DNA from: Catalinimonas alkaloidigena
GTDB taxonomy: Bacteria > Bacteroidota > Bacteroidia > Cytophagales > Flexibacteraceae
Direction: 5' to 3'
NCBI RefSeq assembly: GCF_900100765.1
Contig: NZ_FNFO01000009.1
Coordinates: 1 to 64,000, forward strand
Length of the DNA: 64,000 bases
A model generated the notes under the pieces. That model worked only from the letters and a program-made list of their open reading frames with translations. It ran no database searches and was not told where the DNA came from. Position 1 is the first letter of the stretch; each line of letters opens with the position of its first letter. A program made the translations under genes and the position numbers. Of the stretch, positions 1 to 10,116 are shown in pieces.

Positions 1-99
1 GGGTACAAAACGCCGGTCTGGCAGCGCTTCAACAGCGAGGACATGATCGAATTGCGGTCTGACGGGCGGACGTCTCTCAGCCTGACCTATAATTTCTGA
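1..99 (+). CDS. C-terminal fragment of an outer-membrane beta-barrel protein
   Basis: Frame 1 is open from the first base to a TGA at 97-99 and encodes the last 32 residues of a protein whose start lies outside the window. It ends in SLSLTYNF: alternating hydrophobic residues and a terminal phenylalanine, the usual end of a last beta-strand recognised by the BAM machinery. A TonB-dependent receptor or porin is likely, but too little is present to name the family. Confidence 0.6.
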   Translation, partial: GYKTPVWQRFNSEDMIELRSDGRTSLSLTYNF

Positions 100-107
100 C
101 TTACAAA

Positions 108-135
108 AAAGGCCTGCGCGAGCGCGCAGGCCTTT
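108..135. terminator. Bidirectional intrinsic terminator
   Basis: A perfect inverted repeat AAAGGCCTGCGCG / CGCGCAGGCCTTT lies between two convergent genes. Read on the minus strand it is followed by a run of six T, so it mainly ends the glgE-glgB operon. On the plus strand the T-run is short. Confidence 0.85.
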
Positions 136-158
136 CAAAAGTGTTTCTTCCTAAAGGC

Positions 159-2675
159 TTAGTCGGCCTGAAACTTCAGGTACGATACGCCCAACGGCGA
201 GAGCGTGAGCGACAGCGAGTGCGGGCGGCCATGCTTGTTGATGGCTTCCGTATGAATGGGGTAGGGGTTATTGACTCCGCTGCCCCCGTAATCGTGGTTA
301 TCGCTGTTCAGAAGCTCCGTCCAGGTACCGGCTTCGGGCGAGCCGAGGCGGTAGTTATCGCGCGGAACGGGCGTGAAGTTGCACACCACCATGATCTTCT
401 CCGCACCATCCTTACTCTTCCGCAGGAAGGCGATCACGCTGTTGTTGTGATCGGAAATATCGACCCACTCGAATCCGGACGGATCGAACGGAAGTTCGTA
501 CAACGCCTTCTCCTGCTGGTAGACTTTGTTGACGTCTTTCAGCCAGTTCCGCAACCCCTTATGGTTGTCGTACTCCAAAAGGTGCCAGTTGAGGGTACCG
601 TCGTGGTTCCACTCGCTCGTATCGCCAAACTCAGCGCCCATAAAGAGCAGCTTGGTGCCGGGGTGGCCGTACATGTAGCCGTACAGATTGCGCAGGTTCG
701 CGAACTTCTGCCAGTCGTCGCCGGGCATTTTGTAGATGAGCGGCTGTTTGCCGTACACCACTTCGTCGTGCGACAGGGGAAGCATAAAATTCTCTGAGAA
801 GCCATACACCGTGCTGAACGTAATCGTGTTGTGGTGATGGCTCCGGTTGATGGGATCTTCCTTGAAATACGACAGCGTATCGTGCATCCAGCCCATCATC
901 CACTTCATGCCGAACCCAAGGCCACCGTTGTAGGTCGGGTGCGAAACTCCCGCGTAAGCGGTCGATTCCTCGGCGATGGTGTGCACACTGGGGAAATTCT
1001 CGTACACGGCAACGTTGAACTCCTGCAGGAACTGAATGGCCTCCAGGTTTTCGCGTCCGCCGTATTTGTTCGGAATCCACTCGCCTTCTTTGCGCGAGTA
1101 GTCGCGGTACAGCATCGACGCCACCGCATCGACCCGCAGGCCATCGGCGTGGTACTTGTCCAGCCAGAACAAGGCGTTGGAGATCAGGAAAGCTTTGACC
1201 TCGTTGCGTCCGTAGTTGAAGATGGCGCTGTTCCAGTCGGGGTGGTAGCCCTCACGTGGGTCGGCGTGCTCGAACAGGTGTGTGCCGTCGAAATAAATCG
1301 GGCCGTGCAGGTCGGTCGGGAAGTGCGACGGAACCCAGTCGAGAATCACGCCGATGCCTTCCTTGTGCAGGGCATCCACAAGGTACATAAAATCCTGGGG
1401 CGTGCCGTAGCGGCTCGAAACGGCGTAGTAGCCCGTTACCTGATACCCCCACGAGCCGTGGAACGGGTGCTCCATGATGGGCATAAACTCCACGTGGGTG
1501 AAGCCCATTTCCTTCAGGTAGGCCGGGAGTTGCGCAGCCAGTTCGCGGTAGCTGAGCGAGCGGAAGCCCTCTTCCGGAACGCGTTTCCACGAGCCCAGGT
1601 GCATTTCGTAAACGGACATCGGTTGAGACTGCCCGGCGCGCGCGTCGCGCTCCTGCATCCACGCCTGGTCGTTCCAGTCGTAGGCCATGTCCCAGACGAT
1701 GGACGCCGTGCCCGGCGGAATCTCACGCCAGAAGGCATACGGATCGGTTTTGTCGACCGTATAGCCGTTGTATTTCGACGCAATGTGGTACTTGTAAAGC
1801 GAGCCGTGCTGCACTTCGGGAATAAAGACTTCCCAGATGCCGGAATCGTCGTCCTGACGACCGCCCATCGGGTGGGCACCGGCGTCCCAGTTGTTGAAAT
1901 CCCCGATCACAGAAACGTAGTGCGCGTTGGGTGCCCACACGGCGAAGTAAGTCCCTTTCACACCGTTGTGCTCCATAATGTGCGCCCCCAGCTTTTCGTA
2001 GAGCTTGAAGTGTCGCCCTTCCCGGAACAGGTGGATGTCCATGTCGGTCAGCAGCGAAAGATCGTACTGCGCCGGCGCGTGCGTCACCTCGTGGGTCGGT
2101 GCCCCGGTCGGGACTTCCGTGACGTTTTCGGGTTTGGCTGGGGTAGCATGGGTATCGGCTCCGCTTTCGAGAGAAATGTCGGTTGATGAATTCATAGCGT
2201 TTTTGTCTTCCTCCTGAGAAACCGATGCTGAAGTTGAGGTCGCCTTTGGCGCTTTTTTCGCCTTGGTCGCCGACTTTTTTGCCGCAGGCTTGGCCGAAGT
2301 TGCCGCAGCCGCAGAGGCCCCTTGTTTGGCCGGTGTGGCGCTGGCCTTTGCCTTTTTTGCAGCCGGTTTGGCGGCTACCGGTTTAGTGGCCTTGGGCGCT
2401 TCGACTGCCTTGGATTCCGCTGCGGGTGCCTTTTGGGCCGGAGCCTTGGGCTTGGGGGCCGCCTTCTTGACCGGTGCTGCCGCAGCTTCCGTTTTGGCCG
2501 GAGCAGGTTCGGCCTTGGCCGACGGAGCCGAAGCCTTGGCTTTGGTGCTCGTCGGTTTGGCTTGGGCGGACGCCGATTGGGTAGCGGCCTTGGTAGCGGC
2601 CGGTTTTTTGTCGGGCGTCAGCTTGGGTTTAACTTCCTTTGCAACTTTCTTAGAATCAGGTTTCTTATCAGGCAT
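159..2675 (-). CDS. glgB: 1,4-alpha-glucan branching enzyme GlgB with long Lys/Ala/Pro-rich N-terminal extension
   Basis: GlgB (GH13) makes alpha-1,6 branches in alpha-glucan in the cytoplasm. The 838-residue frame has a core from about residue 205: an N-terminal beta-sandwich (FAVWAPNA near 245) and a GH13 barrel with nucleophile D516 in DGLRVDAV, acid/base E569 in TIAEEST and D637 in LSHDEVV. Residues 1-155 are low-complexity, almost all K, A, P, S and T, like histone H1 tails; this is not usual for GlgB. An in-frame ATG at 2195 (residue 161) would give a 678-residue protein of normal family length and has AGGAGG 14 nt upstream, so either start, or both, may be used. Last gene of the GlgE operon, 37 bp after treS-mak. 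Confidence 0.93.
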   Translation of the reverse strand: MPDKKPDSKKVAKEVKPKLTPDKKPAATKAATQSASAQAKPTSTKAKASAPSAKAEPAPAKTEAAAAPVKKAAPKPKAPAQKAPAAESKAVEAPKATKPVAAKPAAKKAKASATPAKQGASAAAATSAKPAAKKSATKAKKAPKATSTSASVSQEEDKNAMNSSTDISLESGADTHATPAKPENVTEVPTGAPTHEVTHAPAQYDLSLLTDMDIHLFREGRHFKLYEKLGAHIMEHNGVKGTYFAVWAPNAHYVSVIGDFNNWDAGAHPMGGRQDDDSGIWEVFIPEVQHGSLYKYHIASKYNGYTVDKTDPYAFWREIPPGTASIVWDMAYDWNDQAWMQERDARAGQSQPMSVYEMHLGSWKRVPEEGFRSLSYRELAAQLPAYLKEMGFTHVEFMPIMEHPFHGSWGYQVTGYYAVSSRYGTPQDFMYLVDALHKEGIGVILDWVPSHFPTDLHGPIYFDGTHLFEHADPREGYHPDWNSAIFNYGRNEVKAFLISNALFWLDKYHADGLRVDAVASMLYRDYSRKEGEWIPNKYGGRENLEAIQFLQEFNVAVYENFPSVHTIAEESTAYAGVSHPTYNGGLGFGMKWMMGWMHDTLSYFKEDPINRSHHHNTITFSTVYGFSENFMLPLSHDEVVYGKQPLIYKMPGDDWQKFANLRNLYGYMYGHPGTKLLFMGAEFGDTSEWNHDGTLNWHLLEYDNHKGLRNWLKDVNKVYQQEKALYELPFDPSGFEWVDISDHNNSVIAFLRKSKDGAEKIMVVCNFTPVPRDNYRLGSPEAGTWTELLNSDNHDYGGSGVNNPYPIHTEAINKHGRPHSLSLTLSPLGVSYLKFQAD
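2193..2215 (-). promoter_or_regulatory. Possible internal translation start of glgB (SD plus ATG)
   Basis: On the minus strand AGGAGG (2215-2210) precedes an in-frame ATG (2195-2193) by 14 nt. The same bases encode E-E in the long form, so the match may be chance, but the start falls exactly between the basic tail and the enzyme. The spacing is longer than the ideal 5-9 nt. Confidence 0.4.
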
Positions 2676-2712
2676 AAGTTAAAGTCTTCTTTTCTGTAAC
2701 TACGAGGAGAGA

Positions 2713-5700
2713 CTACTCTTCGTTTTTCGAATCTTCCAGCAGCTTCCGAATGCCACGCAGCGGAATGCCCACCCAGTTGGGGCGGTTGTTCAGTTCGTAG
2801 CCCAGTTCGTAAACCGCTTTTTCCAGAAGGAAAATCTGCAGCAGCAGATTGAGATCGTCCTTGTCTTCGGGAATGAAGTCGTAGCCCTGCACGGCCTTCA
2901 GGTAACGGCGCATGAAGAAGCCGCTGATGTAATGGTACCACTGTTCGGCCCAGGGCTCGAACTCCGACTGGTTGGCGCTCTCCTGCTGGAACAGCGCGTT
3001 GTAGGCGGCATAGTGGAACGAGCGAATCATGCCGGCCACGTCGCGCAGCGGGGAGCGCTTCAGGCGGCGTTCCGAGAACGACCGGGCAGGTTCGCCTTCG
3101 AAGTCGATGATGACGAAATCTTTCCCCGTAAACAGCACCTGCCCCAGGTGGTAGTCGCCGTGGTTGCGGATTTTCATCGCTTCGAACTTATGGCTGTAGA
3201 TGCGCTTCATGGTGGCCAGGGCTTCTTCGCGCGTGGCCAACACCGCCTTGGCATCGTCTACCCAGGCTTCGGGCAACTTGGAAAGCTGCTTCTTCAGGCT
3301 GGCATAGTTGTTCTTCACCAGACCTTGCAGCGACGAGTAGAGCGACCGCTGGTAGTGGAGCGAGAAAGCATCCGGCTCGAAACCCTCGTCTTTCGGACGC
3401 GAGGCCAGCGCGATGTGCATTTCGGCCGTGCGTTGGGCCAGCAGACCCACCCGCTCCACATAAGCGCCGCCGATGATGTTTTTCAGCACTTCGGGCATCT
3501 CCTCGAACGAGGCGGGCTCGGTCAGGCTGCCGATCAGCGGCGGAACTTTGGTTTTTTCACTGACGGCGATCACACGTTCGAAATAGCGCCGCAGCGAATC
3601 GTTGAAGTACGTCCAGGCATCGCCCTGATTCGACGCCAGTTCCTGCATCATCGCCAGCACGATGGCGGCTTTACCGCGTTGTAACTCAGCTGAGCCGAGG
3701 AACTTCGGCGTGTTGGGGAAGCCCGCCTTTTCGGTCAGGAACCGCGTAATTTCCAGGTCGGGGTTGATCGTATGGTCCAGCTTGCGGTAGATCTTCAGGA
3801 AGTACTTGTCCTGATAGATAATGGACGTATTGCTCTGTTCGGCACTCAGGACCCGCGAGCGCGCCATGCCGACGGCTTCGTTGCGGCCCACTTGCTTGGC
3901 CGCACTGAACACCAGCTCACTGCCATCCAGTTTAACCCGCCGCCGCTTGGTCAGCCCTTTGAACAGGTACTGCCGGAAGGCTTCGTCGTAAACCCCGTCG
4001 TACAACATGGTGTTGAAACCTCGGACCGCAATCGGCGCGATCAGCGCCTGAGGCGACTGTTCCTGCAACTGCTCCACCCGGCTCTCGTTCGCAGCGACCG
4101 ACAGCGGAAGCTGGTAAAGTTCGGGCAGCCCTTCGTTGTAGGTGACTTCGAGGATGGCCAGCGCCATCTGCTCGCCCTTGTCGCCCATGGGCAGCAGTTC
4201 GAGGATGTCCATCTTCTGTACGACGCGAGCTTTGCCCCCGAACCAACGGCAACGGAACAGGTAGGTCGGCAGAATCTCTTCCACCAGCACACGACGGCTT
4301 CCTTCGTCAAAAATGGTTTCCCAGCGGTCCAGCTCCAGCATCGGTTCCGCTCCCAGCGATTCGGCTTCTAGGCCGGCCCGCTCGGTTTTCAGTTGGAACC
4401 AGAAATAGCCGAAAGGAGCCAGCGTCAGCGGGTATTGGTCGCGGGTGATGTAAGGGAACTTGTTTTTGCTGAAGATCTCGTGCGGCACGTAGCCCTTGAA
4501 CTCCGGAATGTCGAGGTCTACCGCTTCGGCAAAGCGCGAAAGGTTGACGACCACCAGAATGGCTTCATCTTCGTAACAGCGGACAAAGGCCAGCACCTTG
4601 GCGTTGCTGGTTTGCAAGAAGCGAATGTCGCCCCGCCCGAAGGCCACGTGGCGTTTCCGCATCTCGATGCTGCGCTTCATCCACCAAAACAGCGAGTTCT
4701 GATTGCGCTGCTGGTTTTCGACGTTGACCGACTCGTACTGGTATTCCGGGTCGAGAATTACCGGCAGGTACAACTGCTGCGGATTGGCGTCCGAAAAACC
4801 GGCGTTGCGGTCGGCGTTCCACTGCATTGGCGTCCGTACGCCGTCGCGGTCACCCAGGTAATAGTTGTCGCCCATCCCAATTTCGTCGCCGTAATACAAC
4901 ACCGGCGTGCCGGGCAGTGAGAAGAGCAGCACGTTCATCAGCTCGATCTTCCGCCGGTCGTTTTCCAGCAGCGGAGCCAGGCGGTGGCGGATGCCCAGGT
5001 TGATGCGGGCCATCGGGTCGCGGACGTACACCTTGTACATGTAGTCGCGTTCCTCGTCGGTCACCATTTCCAGCGTCAGTTCGTCGTGGTTGCGCAGGAA
5101 CATGGCCCACTGGCAATTGGACGGGATGTCGGGCGTCTGTTCCATGATGTCGATGATGGGGTGCCGGTCCTCCATTTTCACCGCCATGAACAGCCGTGGC
5201 ATGATCGGGAAGTGGAAGTTCATGTGGCACTCGTCGCCATCACCGAAGTACGAGGCGGCCTGTTCGGGCCACATGTTGGCTTCGGCCAGGAACATCTTGT
5301 CGTCGTATTTCGAATCCAGGTGCGCCCGCAGCTTCTTCAGAAAGTCGTGGGTTTCGGGCAGGTTTTCGCAGTTGGTATTTTCCCGCTCGAACAGGTACGG
5401 AATGGCGTCGAGCCGGAATCCGTCCACGCCCATGTCGGCCCAGTAATCGATCATCTTGAATACCTCCTGCTGTACGCGGGGGCTATCGAAGTTCAGGTCG
5501 GGCTGGTGGCTGTAGAACCGGTGCCAGTAGTAGGCCTTCGCCACGGGGTCCCACGTCCAGTTCGACGCCTCAAAATCCTGGAAGATGATGCGCGTGTCTT
5601 TGTACTTGTGGGGATCGTCGCTCCAGACGTAGTAGTCGCGGTAGGGCGAGCCGGGTTTGGCTTCGCGTGCCCGCTGAAACCACGGATGGCGGTCGGACGT

Positions 5701-6039
5701 GTGGTTGATGACCAGTTCCGTAATCACTTTCAGGCCCCGTGCGTGCGCTTCTTTCAGGAAGTTCTTGAAGTCGCGGATCGTCCCGTACGATGGGTTGATG
5801 CTGTAATAGTCGGCGATGTCGTAACCGTCGTCGCGCAGGGGAGAAGGATAGAAGGGCAAGAGCCAGATGGCCGTGACGCCCAGGTTCTGCAGGTAATCGA
5901 GTTTTTGCATCAGTCCTTTGAAATCGCCGATGCCGTCACCGTTGCTATCCTTAAAAGCTTTGATGTGAAGTTCGTAGATAATGGCGTCTTTGTACCAAAG
6001 AAGATTCGCGTCCTTCTTCTCTTTGCGCGCTTTGCTCAT
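2713..6039 (-). CDS. treS: Trehalose synthase / maltokinase fusion (TreS-Mak)
   Basis: This 1108-residue protein joins two steps of the GlgE pathway: trehalose to maltose isomerisation, then ATP-dependent phosphorylation to maltose-1-phosphate, the GlgE substrate. The N-terminal half (about 1-550) is a GH13 trehalose synthase with D211 in [10 protein letters not shown]253 in LAEANMWPE and D319 in LRNHDE. The C-terminal half (about 570-1108) is a maltokinase with the kinase-like motifs HGDYHLGQ (from 960) and DFEGEP (about 979-984). Such TreS-Mak fusions are known in many bacteria. It sits between the oxidoreductase (63 bp) and glgB (37 bp). The start ATG at 6039 fits the family N-terminus ([11 protein letters not shown]). 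Confidence 0.95.
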   Translation of the reverse strand: MSKARKEKKDANLLWYKDAIIYELHIKAFKDSNGDGIGDFKGLMQKLDYLQNLGVTAIWLLPFYPSPLRDDGYDIADYYSINPSYGTIRDFKNFLKEAHARGLKVITELVINHTSDRHPWFQRAREAKPGSPYRDYYVWSDDPHKYKDTRIIFQDFEASNWTWDPVAKAYYWHRFYSHQPDLNFDSPRVQQEVFKMIDYWADMGVDGFRLDAIPYLFERENTNCENLPETHDFLKKLRAHLDSKYDDKMFLAEANMWPEQAASYFGDGDECHMNFHFPIMPRLFMAVKMEDRHPIIDIMEQTPDIPSNCQWAMFLRNHDELTLEMVTDEERDYMYKVYVRDPMARINLGIRHRLAPLLENDRRKIELMNVLLFSLPGTPVLYYGDEIGMGDNYYLGDRDGVRTPMQWNADRNAGFSDANPQQLYLPVILDPEYQYESVNVENQQRNQNSLFWWMKRSIEMRKRHVAFGRGDIRFLQTSNAKVLAFVRCYEDEAILVVVNLSRFAEAVDLDIPEFKGYVPHEIFSKNKFPYITRDQYPLTLAPFGYFWFQLKTERAGLEAESLGAEPMLELDRWETIFDEGSRRVLVEEILPTYLFRCRWFGGKARVVQKMDILELLPMGDKGEQMALAILEVTYNEGLPELYQLPLSVAANESRVEQLQEQSPQALIAPIAVRGFNTMLYDGVYDEAFRQYLFKGLTKRRRVKLDGSELVFSAAKQVGRNEAVGMARSRVLSAEQSNTSIIYQDKYFLKIYRKLDHTINPDLEITRFLTEKAGFPNTPKFLGSAELQRGKAAIVLAMMQELASNQGDAWTYFNDSLRRYFERVIAVSEKTKVPPLIGSLTEPASFEEMPEVLKNIIGGAYVERVGLLAQRTAEMHIALASRPKDEGFEPDAFSLHYQRSLYSSLQGLVKNNYASLKKQLSKLPEAWVDDAKAVLATREEALATMKRIYSHKFEAMKIRNHGDYHLGQVLFTGKDFVIIDFEGEPARSFSERRLKRSPLRDVAGMIRSFHYAAYNALFQQESANQSEFEPWAEQWYHYISGFFMRRYLKAVQGYDFIPEDKDDLNLLLQIFLLEKAVYELGYELNNRPNWVGIPLRGIRKLLEDSKNEE

Positions 6040-6102
6040 ATACGGGAGGAAAGTTAAAGTCGGGTTAGGTTAGTTTCTTACGGGGAAGTGGGGCATTAGG
6101 GT

Positions 6103-7470
6103 TTATACGCTGGGTTCCCACCCCGGCGCATATTGGCGCGACCAATACTTCATGGCCTCCATGTCGCCCTGGATGTGGCCGGTTTTCGGATTGCACGACA
6201 GCGACCGCCCCACAAACTGCGAGATGTTGCCCAGATGGCACAGCAGCGTGGAAATGTGCGCGTCGGCAATGGGGGAGTGGAGGGCCTGCCCGGACCGAAT
6301 GCCGTCGAAAAAGTTGTTCATGTGGAAGATGTCGAGTGCGCCTTCGCCCAACGTATTGGTGGTGGCGCTTTCGGCTTTTTCCAGCACTTCTTTGATCAGC
6401 TTGCCGTCCATGTCGTACGCCCAGTAGCCGTTGCGGTCTAGCATCACGGTGCCCTCGGAGCCGTGGATGGTGGCGCCGCGCCCCCGGTCGTAGAAGTTGA
6501 ACGGATTGCAGCTTTTGCCCTCCCAGGTAATCATTTTATTGTCGGGAAATTCGTAGCTCACCACCTGCGTGTCAGGAAATTCCCAATCGTCGCCTTGGTA
6601 ATGATAGCGCCCGCCCGACGCACTGACCTTGGTGGGGTAGTCCACCCCCAGGGCCCAGCGGCACACGTCGATTTCGTGCGTGCCGTTGTTGTGGATTTCG
6701 CCGGTGCCCCAGTTTTTAAACCAGTGCCAGTTGTAATGCACCACGTTGTCGCGGTAAGCTTCGCGCGGCGCCGGTCCCTGCCACAGTTCCCAGTCGAGCC
6801 AGGCCGGTGGCGCCACCTCGTTGCCGTTGCCGATGGGCTTACGGTTGTTGCTGTACCAGGCCTTGCCGAAATAAGGTGTGCCGATGATGCCCTCCCGGAT
6901 GTCTTTAACGGCCTGGATGGACGTCGGCGCGGAACGTTGCTGGTTGCCCATCTGAATGAGCTTGCCGTAACGCTTTTGCGCTTCCACCAGCATTTCGCCT
7001 TCGCGCGGGTTGTGGCTGCACGGCTTTTCGACGTAGACGTGTTTTCCGGCCTGTACGCCCATCAGCGCCATCGGTGCGTGCCAGTGCTCGGGCGTGGCGA
7101 TCGTGATGGCATCGAGGTTTTTCTGGTCCAGCAGACGGCGGATGTCTTTTTCGCCTTTCGGCGTTTTGCCGGTTTTCTGCTTCACTTCGGTCAGCGTCGA
7201 TTCCAGCACTTTGCTATCCACATCGCAGATGTATGCGACTTCCGCATTGTTGCCTTTCGAGATGGCCGTGATGTGGGCCTTGCCCCGGTTGTTGGTGCCG
7301 ATTACAGCCAGGTGGATGCGGTCGTTGGCACCCAGAATGCGACGGTAGCTCTGCGGACTGGCAGCGAACGCCGACCCGAACGTACTTGCGCCGAGGGCAT
7401 TCACGCCGAGCGCCAGACCGGCGGTGCCCACAACCGATTTTTTGAGAAATTCCCTCCGATGGTGGCTCAT
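6103..7470 (-). CDS. Tat-exported Gfo/Idh/MocA-family oxidoreductase
   Basis: The 455-residue protein starts with a twin-arginine signal (HRREFLKK, residues 4-11, then a hydrophobic stretch ending in AFAAS), so it should be exported folded with its cofactor. A Rossmann nucleotide-binding start (IHLAVIGTNNRG, about 52-63) and the family EKP motif with K149 (VYVEKPCSH) follow. The C-terminal half has the family's beta-sheet domain. Members oxidise or reduce sugars, inositols or glycosides with NAD(P). The substrate cannot be read from sequence. It lies inside the glgE operon (21 bp after glgE, 63 bp before treS-mak), although the other products are cytoplasmic, so a shared pathway is uncertain. 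Confidence 0.88.
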   Translation of the reverse strand: MSHHRREFLKKSVVGTAGLALGVNALGASTFGSAFAASPQSYRRILGANDRIHLAVIGTNNRGKAHITAISKGNNAEVAYICDVDSKVLESTLTEVKQKTGKTPKGEKDIRRLLDQKNLDAITIATPEHWHAPMALMGVQAGKHVYVEKPCSHNPREGEMLVEAQKRYGKLIQMGNQQRSAPTSIQAVKDIREGIIGTPYFGKAWYSNNRKPIGNGNEVAPPAWLDWELWQGPAPREAYRDNVVHYNWHWFKNWGTGEIHNNGTHEIDVCRWALGVDYPTKVSASGGRYHYQGDDWEFPDTQVVSYEFPDNKMITWEGKSCNPFNFYDRGRGATIHGSEGTVMLDRNGYWAYDMDGKLIKEVLEKAESATTNTLGEGALDIFHMNNFFDGIRSGQALHSPIADAHISTLLCHLGNISQFVGRSLSCNPKTGHIQGDMEAMKYWSRQYAPGWEPSV

Positions 7471-7491
7471 GTGTGGTGGTGATGATGGGGT

Positions 7492-9516
<2,025 letters not shown>

Positions 9517-9749
9517 TCACAAAGAAATTGTGCGAGAAGATTGGACTCACAGGGCAGGCGGCGCGCCGTTGCCTGCGGAACTCGTCCACGGCTCGGCGGC
9601 ATAACGCACGGGCAAAAGGTACACAAAGTTTATCTGCCGTTGCCGCAACCCCCTTCACTCTATTGTACTAGCCCTTAAATCAAAGAGTTACAGCAATTAT
9701 ACGGATAGTTGCTCTTTTCCTTCAGCGCTGTGCCGCCCGGCGTGTAGTG

Positions 9750-9763
9750 CCTGAGGCCTCAGG
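9750..9763. repeat. 14-bp perfect palindrome
   Basis: CCTGAGGCCTCAGG reads the same on both strands. It could be an operator, but nothing ties it to a regulator. Confidence 0.35.
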
Positions 9764-9837
9764 TACCCCATCTATAACAAATGGTACTGGTGCTTCGCTT
9801 TTGGGATAATAACAAGCACCCCTTGGGTCCTATTCAA

Positions 9838-9870
9838 AATTAGACATTTGGAATTAGTATGCGTCTAATT
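9838..9870. repeat. Inverted repeat, 8-bp arms
   Basis: AATTAGAC (9838-9845) and GTCTAATT (9863-9870) are perfect reverse complements separated by 17 bp, in AT-rich DNA. There is no following T-run, so an operator is more likely than a terminator. Confidence 0.35.
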
Positions 9871-10009
9871 CGCCGAAAAGGGCACCTCAAGCGGTGGGTG
9901 TATATTAATATTTTGACAAAATATGTTCACATTATATTACATACGATATTTTTTACCATCTTTGCAATTGGAACATTAATTTTCGATCCTCCGTATAGAA
10001 AGCGAATCG

Positions 10010-10066
10010 TACTGTATAGTACTTTTCCTCCATGAAGTGATGAAGCGAGGCAGAGATTATACAGTA
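10010..10066. repeat. Inverted repeat, 9-bp arms, upstream of type IX cargo gene
   Basis: TACTGTATA (10010-10018) and TATACAGTA (10058-10066) are perfect reverse complements 39 bp apart, ending about 50 bp before the start codon. This could form a leader hairpin or hold two operator halves. Confidence 0.35.
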
Positions 10067-10116
10067 GTGAGAATACCATAAACGATAGTATTATTCTATT
10101 CTAAGCATAGATTGTG

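Larger units (their letters stand above)
9517..10116. other. AT-rich divergent intergenic region
   Basis: The 600 bp between glgE (minus) and a type IX cargo gene (plus) contain no convincing gene. The half nearest 10117 is clearly AT-richer than its surroundings and holds several inverted repeats (listed separately). Promoters for both neighbours must lie here. A weak -7 match (CATCTTTG, 9958-9965) faces the plus-strand gene. Confidence 0.6.
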
